DNA from: Imbricaverruca yamaguchii
Taxonomy: Eukaryota; Arthropoda; Thecostraca; Neoverrucidae
NCBI GenBank assembly: GCA_034440575.1
Contig: JAOTOL010001662.1
Span: 3,933,501 to 3,997,500, forward strand
Reading direction: 5' to 3'
Length of the DNA: 64,000 nucleotides
How positions within the stretch are numbered: the stretch's first letter is position 1; each line of letters begins with the position of its first letter. The notes under the pieces were generated by a model. That model ran no database searches. It had not been told where the DNA came from and saw only the letters and a list, made by a program, of their open reading frames with translations. Positions 10,290 through 20,869 of the stretch are shown one piece after another. Both the position numbers and the translations under genes were made by a program.

Positions 10290-10778
10290 AGCCAACCAAC
10301 AATCCTCCTTTTGCATAGCTGAAGTGTTTGCAATATTGGGCGTGACGTTTTGAAGTAATGATGTCTGGTGTCAAAATCGGCAGGTAACATCAAAGAACAT
10401 CACAGTTTTTTTGTTGTTTTTGCGATATTGCTCTCTCCCCGGTGATATCGATAGCAAACGTGCAGATAATGGTATATTTGCCGCTAGAACACCAGCATGG
10501 CACTGTGGAGCGAGGCCTACGGGAACCACGGCCGAAGCGGACATGTAACCACGACCACTACAGCAGCCATTTGTACGACGCAACAGCGTTCTGGGGTGTG
10601 GTCCAACACGCTCTGGTTGCGCAAGTGCTTCCCAGAAGTTGAGCTGTCCCAACAGAAATAGTCCGCTCACCAATTTGATTTCTGCATCAGTGAAGCCCGA
10701 CACATGTTGTGTGCCGAACCCCGAATAGTAGGCATTTGGTGCGGATATACGATGCCTGTTGTATTTTTCGAGAGCTTG
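10290..10778. other. Unique sequence, no gene recognised
   Basis: Short ORFs only. No repeats or motifs were seen. Confidence 0.4.
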
Positions 10779-11705
10779 CTACGTTTCATCCTGTGTATAT
10801 CCATCCAGCCAGGAGGAAATATTGACATAATTACCGACACTGGGCAAGCTGAATAAGAAATCAGCCGCCGCATTTGATTTGGCTGATGGTCGGGGGTCGT
10901 CGGAGTGGCGCATCGACGCAAGAGCGAGACGCCGCAATGTGATTAGGTTCTGGGCCACGTACCGCAGTATTGATGAGCTGCCACTGCCGATTGTCTTAAT
11001 CTTGCCGGTAAGGATGTGCGCTGCACTTGGCCTGTATGTGACAGCAGGGTTGGTATGTATGTATGGGTTGGACTTGCCCATGGGTGGCGCGGGCAGAGCA
11101 CGCCGCCTGTTTTTGCCTGCGCTCACGGCTGGCGCCAGCTGGCCGACTGACGGGATTTCGGTAGTCGATGCCGCTGGCGGAGCGCCACCGTTTATCGCGC
11201 TCATCTCCATCGTGCGCTCAAGTTCCAGCGTCCACCACCGTGGTGCGCCCAGCCTGCTTTGGCTCGACCTCGGCCCACCCGGCGCGCGACGGTTGCGACT
11301 TCTCCTCCGGCGATGCAGCTGCCCAGTGTCGATGCGGCCACGGCGCGTCGCTGCCGACTCGGTCCGCAGCCATCTCGTCGGCGTCGACGACCGTCGACGG
11401 CTGGCAGCGGCGCGACGTGGGCGGCCGGTCGCGTCGGCTGTGTTTACGATTGCGTCGTCGACGAGTCGAGACACGGCTGGGCCAGGTATCGCCGCCGTCG
11501 CCGCCGTCGCCGCCGACACCGCCGCACACCACGAACACGGCAGGTAGAGATCACGACGCACGGGCACGACATCCGGCCGGCGGCCGTCCATCTGGCTGGC
11601 CCGTGTCGACCTGTCGACGCCGAGCCGAGAGCGACGCTCCAGTTGTGCCGCTGAAAATCGTCTCGTCGGATGCACACATACACACCTGGTAGTGAAGACA
11701 CGCAC
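10779..11705 (-). CDS. Unrecognised 308-codon ORF, doubtful gene
   Basis: This is a non-repetitive open frame of 308 codons, starting at ATG 11705-11703 and ending at a TGA near 10779. The N-terminal half lies in very GC-rich DNA (Arg/Ala/Ser-rich, low complexity), where long ORFs are expected on both strands; a 222-codon ORF overlaps on the plus strand. The C-terminal third (about 10779-11150) has ordinary base composition and reads as plausible globular protein (for example NPYIHTNPAVTYRPSAAHI), which is the only reason to keep it. No family, signal peptide or membrane segment was recognised, and no promoter or splice context supports it. Chance openness is a serious alternative. Confidence 0.2.
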   Translation of the reverse strand: MRVFTTRCVCVHPTRRFSAAQLERRSRLGVDRSTRASQMDGRRPDVVPVRRDLYLPCSWCAAVSAATAATAAIPGPAVSRLVDDAIVNTADATGRPRRAAASRRRSSTPTRWLRTESAATRRGRIDTGQLHRRRRSRNRRAPGGPRSSQSRLGAPRWWTLELERTMEMSAINGGAPPAASTTEIPSVGQLAPAVSAGKNRRRALPAPPMGKSNPYIHTNPAVTYRPSAAHILTGKIKTIGSGSSSILRYVAQNLITLRRLALASMRHSDDPRPSAKSNAAADFLFSLPSVGNYVNISSWLDGYTQDET

Positions 11706-12460
11706 TGGAAGGGCAGGATGCCCTCAAGCTCTCTCCTCGGCGATTGGACAGCAGATTTGCCTGCATATTGTACGGCGCAACAATTGATACCGTCGGCCGG
11801 CAGAGGTGCAAGTTTTTAGACATCGACTTCGAAGTCCACCTGGGTGACTCAAATGCGGTAATGCGATAATGGAGCTGGTGCCTTTGTGAGGCCTATGATT
11901 CTATACACACTAACTTATTGTATCTGGAATCCCATAGCCTAGTTGCAATTACTCCCAGTCATTTCGAATGGGCCCAAAAGTCCCTCGAGATACCGGAGGT
12001 TAGTTCGCCAGTCCAGATTGACACAGGTGACTGTTCAACCTCTATGGACCTTATGCCCTTGCGTGGGAATGATCCATGCTTAAAACGTATATTTTCCTTG
12101 CGGAATATTAGGACACAAATTTGCCAGCATTTAACCCGATACCTCAACAATACTGGAATCAATGCTCGAACAATCGAACAATGCTTGAGAAAAAACGCCG
12201 ATTACAATGATGACTGCTGGAAAGTGGACACGAGTTCCGTTTCTGAACCTTCCGCTGTTAGAGCGACACATGGTGGGAATTTAACTACAAAACTGATAGA
12301 TTCCAAGAGAAACTTCACACGAGCCAATCGCCAGAAATAGCCGACGTCGGCAGTATAGACCCGCAGAGCCGAGCACAGGACAGTTGACCACGTGCTCACC
12401 ACGTAGCGGTCAGAGTGCAGGGATAGTGAAGCGCTGTTTTAGCCCATCTACCGTACGTGC
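11706..12460. other. Unique sequence, no gene recognised
   Basis: A 140-codon forward ORF (11918-12340) is within the length expected by chance at this composition and has no recognised motif. Confidence 0.4.
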
Positions 12461-12716
12461 ATCCAGGTGACACCATATGAAACGTCCAGATGACATCATG
12501 CGCTATATCCAGGTGACACTATGCAATACATCCAGGTGTCGCCATATGAAACATCCATTCCTACCGTACGTAAATCGAACTGATGCCATGGGATCTAGCC
12601 ATGTCTACCGCATGTTCACTCGAGTGATACCATGGGATGCAGCATGCTTGCCGCACGCTATATCCATGGGATATGCCGCGTGCCTACTCATGGTATCAGA
12701 GTGATGCCATGGGACG
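12461..12716. repeat. Degenerate ~27-31-bp tandem repeat
   Basis: The first half repeats ATCCAGGTGACACCATATGA with variants (CATCCAGGTGACACTATGCA, CATCCAGGTGTCGCCATATG). The second half carries related GATGCCATGGGAT / GATACCATGGGAT units. Spacing is irregular. This is an old minisatellite. Confidence 0.65.
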
Positions 12717-12806
12717 AGGCTGGGAATATCGTAATCAGCAATTTTGCGAGTTAATTTTTTCATACGACGTCCGCACGAGAGCCGCTAAAATTATCTGAAC
12801 ATTCCT

Positions 12807-12900
12807 GGGCGCGGACGGGTCCCCGCCCACGGCCGTTGGTGCAGGTCACGAGTGGGCGCGGACGGGTCCCCGCCCACGGCCGTTGGTGCAGGCCACGAGT
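12807..12900. repeat. 47-bp tandem duplication
   Basis: Two adjacent copies (12807-12853 and 12854-12900) of a GC-rich unit beginning GGGCGCGGACGGGTCCCCGC differ at about one base. This is a recent duplication. Confidence 0.9.
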
Positions 12901-13230
12901 GAGACTAACGGACGGCAGGAATGTGCGGCGCATAAGCCGACACGCCCGGAAATCGCCCGGCGGCGCGGCCAGCCCCAAAGAGGAGTCTGGCCTGGCGGCG
13001 GCGGGCGGCGGCTCCGAGGACCAGTCGTGGCGGCGGCGGCGGCGGCGGTCGTGTCGTGTCGTGTCGCCCGCCAGAAGTGATAACCCAATTACGGCCGGAC
13101 GGCTGCCAATCTAAGCGGCCGGATCTCAAATGGGACAGGCGTCATACTAATGAGGGGATCGGTGGAGGGCGGCCAACCGCGTGTTGGCCGGCCGCGTCGA
13201 GTTGTGCCGCCGCGCGCTGCAGCGTCAGCG
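12901..13230. other. GC-rich spacer
   Basis: It contains a short (GGC)n tract at about 13027-13050 and several overlapping low-complexity ORFs. No gene is supported. Confidence 0.45.
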
Positions 13231-13590
13231 GGATTATGTTGCCTGCTGGGCGGTGCGGCGGCGAAGAGAGACGGCCGCGGCCGGCAGCGCTGCTGGCCGC
13301 CGCCGCCGGCTGCCGGTGCGGGATTATGTTGGCTGCTGGGCGGTGCGGCGGCGAAGAGAGACGGCCGCGGCCGGCAGCGCTGCTGGCCGCCGCCGCCGGC
13401 TACCGGTGCGGGATTATGTTGCCTGCTGGGCGGTGCGGCGGCGAAGAGAGACGGCCGCCGCCAGCAGCGCTGCTGGCCGCCGCCGCCGGCTGCCGGTGCG
13501 GGATTATGTTGGCTGCTGGGCGGTGCGGCGGCGAAGAGAGACGGCGGCGGCCGGCAGCGCTGCTGGCCGCCGCCGCCGACTGCCGGTGCG
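13231..13590. repeat. 90-bp GC-rich minisatellite, four copies
   Basis: Copies start at 13231, 13321, 13411 and 13501 with GGATTATGTTG(C/G)CTGCTGGG. Differences are few: CCTGC and GGCTGC alternate after TATGTT, and single changes occur near GGCCGCGGCC. The unit is a multiple of 3, so three forward frames and one reverse frame are open for 120-200 codons. These ORFs are artefacts. Confidence 0.95.
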
Positions 13591-13716
13591 GGTCTGGCGG
13601 CCCGACCAGCGGAGGCGTGCCTATGCACGTCAGTGCTCCACGGGTACTACGCCGCTAGCTGAGCCACCCACCGAAACAATTGTTACTGCGATGGATTGCG
13701 AGCCTTACTGGTGAAC

Positions 13717-13809
13717 GACCTCGACATATCAAGGGATGACCTCGACATATCGATGGACGACCTCGACATATCGATGGACGACCTCTACATATCGATGGAC
13801 GATCTCGAC
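13717..13809. repeat. 21-bp minisatellite, four and a half copies
   Basis: The unit GACCTCGACATATCGATGGAC starts at 13717, 13738, 13759 and 13780, with a decayed copy at 13801. Two copies are perfect. Confidence 0.93.
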
Positions 13810-14469
13810 TCGTGACGGCACATGCAATCAAGGAGGCACGGTGGTCAGCGCGCATGGTCAATTCTTCAGCATCACGTCGATGAAATATGGAACCTCATCG
13901 ATTCTTCTTTCATCCCATGTTTCACATGGGTGACGGCTTCCAAAGTTCACCCGGGGGCCTGTGCATGCAGCAGTTTGGACGCGTTCGAGAATCGTTGACA
14001 GCTCCGCAGATATCAATGGTAGCCCTGTCCTGTCAAGAGCAGTCAGTCAGCCTTCCCGTTCAAGGAGATATTAATTCCGATTTTCCTTTAATCGTACCAG
14101 AGTTGCGTGACTCCAACCAGCGTGATGCTTTCCATTTAATTGCTTTCCATTTGTTGGGAGAAGCCCAACGGTATCAAACCTTTATACTTCAGGCTAGTCG
14201 ATGACCTGTCATGGCAAGAAATGTACACACTCGTCTGCAGCGTTGTTTGTCATCACTGGTCACACCATTGTCAGGTCTCCACTTTAGTCCAAGCCACCAT
14301 CACCACCAAGCCGACGCGTGTCGACCACATACAGCCACAGCTCGTGGTGTTGGCTATGCGCTAGATGGACCAGCTGCTCCTTTGGCTGCCATCGCTGGTG
14401 GCGGGACGGATTGGTCCGGCCGTTGCCCGTGGTGGCGGGACGGCTTGGTCTGGCTGCACTGTGCGCCGC
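13810..14469. other. Unique sequence, no gene recognised
   Basis: A forward ORF (13887-14204, 105 codons) reads as possible protein but shows no recognised motif and is within chance length. Confidence 0.4.
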
Positions 14470-14836
14470 CGTTGATGCTGGCTATCCCCGGCTGTACGCC
14501 GCTGTTAGTGCTGGCTATCCCCGGCTGTACGCCGCTGTTAGTGCTGGCTATCCCCGGCTGTACGCCGCTGTTAGTGCTGGCTATCCCCGGCTGTACGCCG
14601 CTGTTAGTGCTGGCTATCCCCGGCTGTACGCTGCTGTTAGTGCTGGCTATCCCCGGCTGTACGCCGCTGTTAGTGCTGGCTATCCCCGGCTGTACCCCGC
14701 TGTTGGTGCTGGCTATCCCCGGCCGCTCGGTTGGCGGCTGTGCGCCGCTGTTGGTGCTGGCTATCCCCGGCCGCTCGGTTGGCGGCTGTGCGCCGCTGTT
14801 AGTGCTGTCTATCCCCGGCCGCTCGGTTGGCGGCTG
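14470..14836. repeat. 33-bp minisatellite with expanded 3' variant
   Basis: Units of GTTAGTGCTGGCTATCCCCG plus GCTGTACGCCGCT occur about seven times. After about 14720, three longer variants insert a GCCGCTCGGTTGGCGG block. The frames are open on both strands because the unit is a multiple of 3. Confidence 0.94.
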
Positions 14837-15884
14837 TGGGCTCCCCGCCGCTGCCGGTGGCAGCTGACCGATGGCGGGCTGTGTCGGCGTCGCCGGCTGT
14901 CCCTTCGCCTCCAACTGCTACCCCGCTGACTTTCCCGTGGGGTGAGGAAGCTGACCGCCCGATGTCTCAGAGCGTCCTCGGAAATCAGTTCGCACCGCAC
15001 ACTCAGAACCCCGCGACCCTTTGTGGACGCTGTCGGTTTCCGCGGCCGGTGCAGCGTTCTCTGCTGGCTTCGCATCGCTGTCGACGACTGCCACCTGTCG
15101 CTTCACCTGCACCTGCTTCACCTAACGCTGCCACCTGTCGCTTCATCTACGGCTCTATCGCCCATGCTGCGCTGCCGGCCACCGTCCGGCCAGTCGGTCG
15201 GGGTCCAGCTACGGCCCTGCCTGCATCTCTTGACACCGGCATAATGGCACCTAGCACGACGAACTGCCTGTCATCTTCATCACTGCCAATATCCGCCTGA
15301 TAGTGCCGTCTTAATACGCCTTGACGTCCGTCCTGTGCATCACGTAGCGGTTTTCCTAAAACTACCGTATGCTATCCTGAATTTAGCTTCTCTATGGTTT
15401 GGTTTTCTCCAATGTCAATGAAAATCGGTAGTGGCAAGTGGTGTGAGAAGGAAAAAAACTTTCGCGTACATCAGGTGCTGTATCGGCAGCTTAAGCTCGG
15501 CTTTGTGCTAAATGTAACGCAGAACGTGTAACGAAATTGACACGAGCGCATAAGCAATCTTGATCAATAACTGCTAGCTTTTATGCAGTATCATGAAGGT
15601 ATGCTGAAGTTTAGTCGGGCCCCCGTACCACCCCACCCCTCCGTTCCCACGACGAATAAGTGTTCAGGCCCCTTTAGGTGAATATCAAGCACTACCAGTT
15701 AACACCTAACCTTCCCTTTATAACCACACCAAAATCCAGTGAGGCACTCGTACATCGCCATCTCTGCCAGACCTATAACACTCAGTCTATCATGACCCAT
15801 CCGTTGCATTTCACCTGGCATACAACTATCATACTGTTCAGTTATGGTCAAGCTGGCGTGCCACAGCTGGTGTACCGTCGCCTG
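14837..15884. other. GC-rich to mixed spacer, no gene recognised
   Basis: A short direct repeat of CTGCCACCTGTCGCTTCA occurs twice around 15088-15145. From about 15300 onward the sequence is unique and of ordinary composition. Nothing else was recognised. Confidence 0.45.
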
Positions 15885-16188
15885 GTAACTGGGTGGCGTA
15901 ACGACCCGGCCACCCACCTGCCGCCCATCGTCTGGCAACTGGGTGGCGTAACGACCCGGCCACCCACCGCCGCGCCTGCCGCCCATCGTCTGGTAACTGG
16001 GTGGCGTAACGACCCGGCCACCCACCGCCGCGCCTGCCGCCCATCGTCTGGTAACTGGGTGGCGTAACGACCCGGCCACCCACCGCCGCGCCTGCCGCCC
16101 ATCGTCTGGTAACTGGGTGGCGTAACGACCCGGCCACCCACCGCCGCGCCTGCCGCCCATCGTCTGATAACTGGGTGGCGTAACGACC
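15885..16188. repeat. 58-bp minisatellite
   Basis: Repeat starts (GTAACTGGGTGGCGTAACGA) fall at 15885, 15935, 15993, 16051, 16109 and 16167. The first unit is 50 bp because it lacks a CCGCCGCG block. The copies are nearly identical, and a strong reverse-strand ORF is a by-product. Confidence 0.95.
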
Positions 16189-16340
16189 ACAGGAGCCGAT
16201 AACTGCCACCGCATCTCACCGCATGGCCGTGGACGACGGCAACCTCAGCCAGGGGTCCGATGCTCTAATGATCTACTGCCATTGGACCGTCATCCCAGCA
16301 GGTGTGCGAGACGAAGACTGGGCCGCCTGTGTCACATCTA

Positions 16341-16578
16341 CGCTGCCGCTGCCGTCCCTTACTACCGCTCACATCCCCACTGCCACTGCCGCCCCTTACT
16401 ACCGATCACATCCCCACTGCCGCCCACATCCCCATTGCCTCTGCCACTCCCTACTGCCGCTCACATCCCCACTGCCGCTGCTAACCCTTACTGCCGCTCG
16501 CATCCCCACTGCCGCTCACATCCCCACTGCCGCTGCCACCCCTTACTGCCGCTCACATCCCCACTGCCGCTGCCCCAC
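16341..16578. repeat. Degenerate CACATCCCCACTGCCGCT array
   Basis: The motif TCACATCCCCACTGCCGC recurs at variable distances, with inserts of CCTTACTGCCGC and CTGCTGCC-like blocks. It is an irregular minisatellite. The forward ORFs are repeat-derived. Confidence 0.85.
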
Positions 16579-16761
16579 TGTATCATCATTTACTGTCGCT
16601 TCAATTCCAACAATGGGGTCCGCTACACAAATTTGGTCAGCGTTGGTTTCCGATGTATAAAATCACGCTGAGTTCAAAAATGCTCATATTGAATGTTGAA
16701 AATGCCGAAATCATGGAGAAAATCCACTTTCTTTAAATGCCCTCGGGGCAGTATTCACGCG

Positions 16762-16813
16762 TGACGTCACTCGATAGTAAGCCAAATGGCGCATACGAGA
16801 CAAACAATATAAA
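16762..16813 (+). promoter_or_regulatory. CRE palindrome plus TATA box
   Basis: A perfect palindrome, GTGACGTCAC (16761-16770), is followed by TCGATAGTA. An AATATAAA TATA-box candidate lies at 16806-16813. The ATG at 16939 is about 125 bp downstream, a sensible distance for transcription starting near 16840. It is a motif match only and untested. Confidence 0.45.
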
Positions 16814-16938
16814 CGCGTATACAAGGTGGGAAGTTCATACGGCCTTGAGAAGTTCGTTCGTTGTGGAGGGTATCTATTAGTGTTTTGAGACATATTTTTC
16901 GCATTAAAGTCAGTCAGATTGGACTATTAACTGGAAGG

Positions 16939-17066
16939 ATGGAGCCTGGGTATGTAAAAGCGGATTCTAGAAACCTCCCTGACATAAATCACATCATGGT
17001 AGCTGAGTTTTTCTCCAAGTCCGACCTCCACGTGTCTGCTGAGATCCGGGCGGTGAAGAATCAGAG
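16939..17066 (+). CDS. Candidate first exon, SWIM/YqaJ-type arthropod family
   Basis: From ATG 16939 the frame reads 42 codons and ends at AG|GTGAGA, a good 5' splice site with GT at 17067-17068. The residues VKADSRNLPDINHIMVAEFF and VSAEIRAVKNQ resemble the N-terminus of multicopy arthropod proteins that carry a SWIM zinc finger and sometimes a YqaJ-like nuclease domain. In those, a short peptide with LP, a hydrophobic stretch and SAE(V/I)R(G/A)VK precedes the zinc finger. This is recalled resemblance, not a search. No downstream exon with the expected Cys/His motif was found in the following kilobases, so the gene is either truncated, a pseudogene, or has a long first intron. A CRE/TATA promoter sits just upstream. 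Confidence 0.4.
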
Positions 17067-17721
17067 GTGAGACATGATGGTTACAGGGGGGTTTGAGATT
17101 GTGGTACAGGAGGGCGGGGAGCAGCAGCTGGCATAATTTATTTATGCTACTGGTTTTACCAATTAAAACTGGCTGGCAGAAAATGCTGGTGGCAAAAAGG
17201 ATTTTAGTAGGAATGATGACATCAGTTGGCTGCCTATGGCTGATGGATATGGCTACATCCACAGCAATCTACAATTTCATAGACTTTTCCCCATGTTTGT
17301 ACAAGGGGGGGAATATATAACATGCATCAAAGGTGGTAAATGCAATGAATAGGTTAGGGCACCATTACTCCATATCATGCACATAGTGTCCCCTAAGACA
17401 AGTATGATGGTCATAATTTGGCCTTGTTACTTGTAAGTTGGAATTTACCCCTATTCTTTAACATGCCCATCAGCTGATATTCTAAATTTTTGTAGATACA
17501 GAAAATAATAGTTAGCAACCATAGATCACTGACTGACATGGGGCCTAGTGATCATTTGGCAATTTCAAACAGGTCAAATAATTGTATTGTTCACAGAAAT
17601 GCTTAAAGCTGTGTCAGCAGGCCTCGCATACATGCCATGGCATATGATTTATGTGCATGTTAAGTTTGCAGGTACAAATGTGCTTACCTAGGTACCTATA
17701 CCCACCATTTAGATGTGGTCA
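17067..17721. other. AT-rich, intron-like sequence
   Basis: It begins with the GTGAGA donor of the preceding exon and contains no further recognisable exon. It would be the first part of an intron if that gene is real. Confidence 0.35.
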
Positions 17722-18123
17722 GTTGACAAAAGGATCATGAATTTCTGTAAAATTGGAATGAATCATTTCATGCAGAATATTAAAAGACAGGCTCACACAT
17801 ACCATGTGTTGACAACCTGGGTGGGCATTTCTGGCACTTACCAGTTTAAAGCAAGTTTTTTCCTTATCCTCAGTGAAAACAAAAATAATGACACTTGTTT
17901 GTTTTCATGGTAGCACTGAACAACATATCTAACTTACCAGTTTAAGCCAGGTTTAACCAGGGAAAATTGGCAATAATTAAAGCATTCACTATTATGCACA
18001 TGGTAATTTGGGTGGGTTTCTTTGGTTGGTATCATGTCACCACATAAATATGAATTCATATCATTCTGCTAGTAGGTAATGTTTTATTCCAATTTGCCAT
18101 AAATTCATGATCATTTTGTCAAC
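17722..18123. repeat. Inverted repeat, ~60-bp arms
   Basis: The left arm 17722-17781 (GTTGACAAAAGGATCATGAA and onward) is the reverse complement of the right arm 18063-18123 with several mismatches and small gaps. Between them are two direct ACTTACCAGTTTAA(A/G)(G/C)C motifs (about 17836 and 17934). The architecture suggests a foldback or MITE-like relic of about 400 bp. Confidence 0.7.
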
Positions 18124-18509
18124 AGACTACATTGACATGGTAAGGAATTGATGTGCCCACAGACCTAACATGCATGGAGATCCTGAACCATGGGGCATAT
18201 GTAAGAACTGCCTTCCTAGCTTTAGGCACTTATGTGCACCAGACAGACTTCGGTATGTTTTTACATTGTATGCCTCGCCATTTGGGCCCATTTACGTCGG
18301 GGTTCAACAGCACGGGGTACTGGTAGGAATATTTTGTTAGGCGTGAGAGAGGTAGAATTAGTGCACTGAGGCACAAAACACCACTTATAAGTCACAGTTG
18401 AGCTCATTTTCATGGACTTTTACGCACAAATTCGAAACTCTCGCCAGCACGCTATTTCCCCACCCTCGTCAGGCGCAAATAACCTTGTAAATAATACCCT
18501 TGGCAGTCG

Positions 18510-18640
18510 TACTATCGAGTGACGTCAGTGCTTTGTCAGCCAATCAGATTATTGGAATTAAATGACGTAATTAATAGGTTTTTAACAATTTTTGTACTTT
18601 TTAGCTTATATAAATCACAAATAACAAGCACATACTGACT
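18510..18640 (+). promoter_or_regulatory. CRE-CCAAT-TATA promoter-like region
   Basis: TGACGTCA at 18520-18527, CCAAT at 18540-18544, an inverted ATTGG at 18551-18555 and TATATAAA at 18607-18614 are arranged as in a eukaryotic polymerase II promoter. Transcription would begin near 18640. No convincing coding exon follows within a kilobase. The CRE block matches 16762-16779 in inverted orientation over 18 bases. Confidence 0.4.
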
Positions 18641-18973
18641 TATAATTTAAAGCACATATACCCAACATAATCTTTACCCGGCTCAAAAAAGTGTAGTAGA
18701 CCCCATTGTGTTACATCCGCACCGGCGCTCACGCAATCCTACCGCTACCACCTTCCCCATAAGCACCCCTTTCTTACTATCGCCTCTTCCATGCCGCTCC
18801 GTAACAACTCGCCTCACCATGCACAGGCTCATCATTTCCGAATCACACTCTCCATTGTGCCTTTTATACTCTCCACATTATTTTTATTTTATGTCCAGAT
18901 CCATACATACACAAATATTTCATTGTCATGCCCATTCACTTCGCTTTCCCCTCCATCCGAATCGTGCCTGGGT

Positions 18974-19073
18974 CTGTCCCCATGTTCTTCGTCAGTAGCG
19001 ACTTTCTTCCCATCATCGGTACGCTGTCTCCATGTTCTTCCTCAGTAGCGACTTTCTTCCCACAATCGGTACG
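18974..19073. repeat. 50-bp tandem duplication
   Basis: Copies at 18974-19023 and 19024-19073 share CATGTTCTTC(G/C)TCAGTAGCG and the rest of the unit with about three differences. No coding role is apparent. Confidence 0.88.
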
Positions 19074-20304
19074 CAAATACACGGCATGTTCCGTTCAACC
19101 TAACCTAAGCTTGTAATGCAACGTAACCCAACACAGTGTCTGGTACCAAATGCGCTGCGAGTTCCTCCCCATTCTCCTCTTCCTCCTCTTCCTCCTTCGC
19201 TTCCTCCCCTTCTCCAGCCTTCCAGCCGAACAAATGGTATGCACATTTTCAGAGTGGCTGGTATATGCAAGGGATCTCCATTTGAGTTCCTTACATAAAT
19301 TAAGTGGGATGATCACCACCATCAGCCGGGTGGGCATGGATTCGACACACCTACCATAGAAATTGAGGGGTTTGCGTTAGACTACCGTAGTCACCTTATT
19401 AAGCATGCACCACGACGGTACGACGGCAGCTAAATCGATGTGATTGAGTTTGAAATATTAAGCAGGGCCAACCCACAGGTCGCGAGCGGGGTCTTGCGAG
19501 GACGGTTCGTAATTCAGGCTCTGATTGGAGCGACAGAGCGCGTTTGGCGTCTAAAATGCGCGCCCACATCTCATTAACTTAAGCGCTTTGATGACGTCCA
19601 GTTACGCTTCCAAATGAGCGTCGGTTGTTGGATATCCATCAGCAGGATCGCAAACTTTGAGCGCCCATCAGGGGAGACAGACGCAGCTGCCATTCCCGCG
19701 GACGGCAAATTGGGATGTTTATTTCCGACGGGCTCCACTTCTGCAGAAGACCCCGCCGCCGGCCGAAGCCCTACGCCGACGTTTGAGCGGCCGGGCGGTC
19801 CGCGTTCGCGGCAGCCCAGAACTCGCAGTGTTCCAACTTCGAGTGTCCGTGTCATCGCGAGAATAACGAGCCGTGTGGCAACACCGCCGGAATGGTTTAG
19901 CGGGCAGGGCGATCTTCATCTGCAAATGAGGCATGAATTCCTCAACTGCCCGACTTTGACGTTGTCGTTCGAACTTGGTGACAGCGTCGGCGTTGTGGAG
20001 TGAAACATTTCGGAGCGACAGGGAGGGGGGGGCGACGGCAAGGACGGATCGGAGCGCATCGCTACCCGCACTGTTCCACTCTGACGTCCACTCTAGGAAG
20101 AAGTTGGAAGTAGTGGTTCACATGGGAGCCGCGACTGCTGGGGTCCTGAGGCTCAGACCACAGGCGATATTGTTTTATGTGGTTGGTACGATCCCACCTG
20201 CAAAAAGAAACTGATAATGTTTGGAAGCATTCGGTGCCTTCCCGAACGTTCAGCTTCTGGATCAGGCGACATCTGAGCCGCGTGGATGGACTTGCCCGAC
20301 GGTG
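19074..20304. other. Unique region, no gene recognised
   Basis: It includes a C/T-rich tract (19165-19215) and a GC-rich block (19650-20110) with overlapping ORFs of about 130 codons on opposite strands, none with a recognised motif. Confidence 0.4.
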
Positions 20305-20869
20305 CCGTCACGGGTCTGTCGGGGGCTCTCCGTCACGGGTCTGTCGGGAGGCTCTCCGTCACGGGTCTGCCGGGAGGCTCTCCGTCACGGGTCTGCCGGG
20401 GGCTCTCCGTCACGGGTCTGCCGGGAGGCTCTCCGTCACGGGTCTGCCGGGGGCTCTCCGTCACGGGTCTGCCGGGAGGCTCTCCGTAACGGGTCTGCCG
20501 GGAGGCTCTCCGTCACGGGTCTGCCGGGGGCTCTCCGTCACGGGTCTGCCGGGGGCTCTCCGTCACGGGTCTGCCGGGAGGCTCTCCGTCACGGGTCTGC
20601 CGGGGGCTCTCCGTCACGGGTCTGCCGGGAGGCTCTCCGTAACGGGTCTGCCGGGAGGCTCTCCGTCACGGGTCTGCCGGGGGGCTCTCCGTCACGGGTC
20701 TGCCGGGAGGCTCTCCGTAACGGGTCTGCCGGGAGGCTCTCCGTCACGGGTCTGCCGGGAGGCTCTCCGTAACGGGTCTGCCGGGAGGCTCTCCGTCACG
20801 GGTCTGCCGGGAGGCTCTCCGTCTGCTGGGAGGCTCTCCGTCACGGGTCTGCCGGGGGTTCTCCGTCAC
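20305..20869. repeat. 26-bp minisatellite
   Basis: About 22 copies of CACGGGTCTGCCGGGAGGCT plus CTCCGT occur. Units alternate between 25, 26 and 27 bp according to the GGGAGG, GGGGG or GGGGGG variant. The irregular length shifts frames, yet all forward frames are stop-free. The ORFs are artefacts. Confidence 0.95.

Noticed and set aside
11918..12340. 140-codon forward ORF
   Set aside because: Within the length expected by chance in 64 kb of six frames, and no motif was recognised.
13056..13714. Overlapping 130-200-codon ORFs in three forward frames and one reverse frame
   Set aside because: They are produced by the 90-bp GC-rich array.
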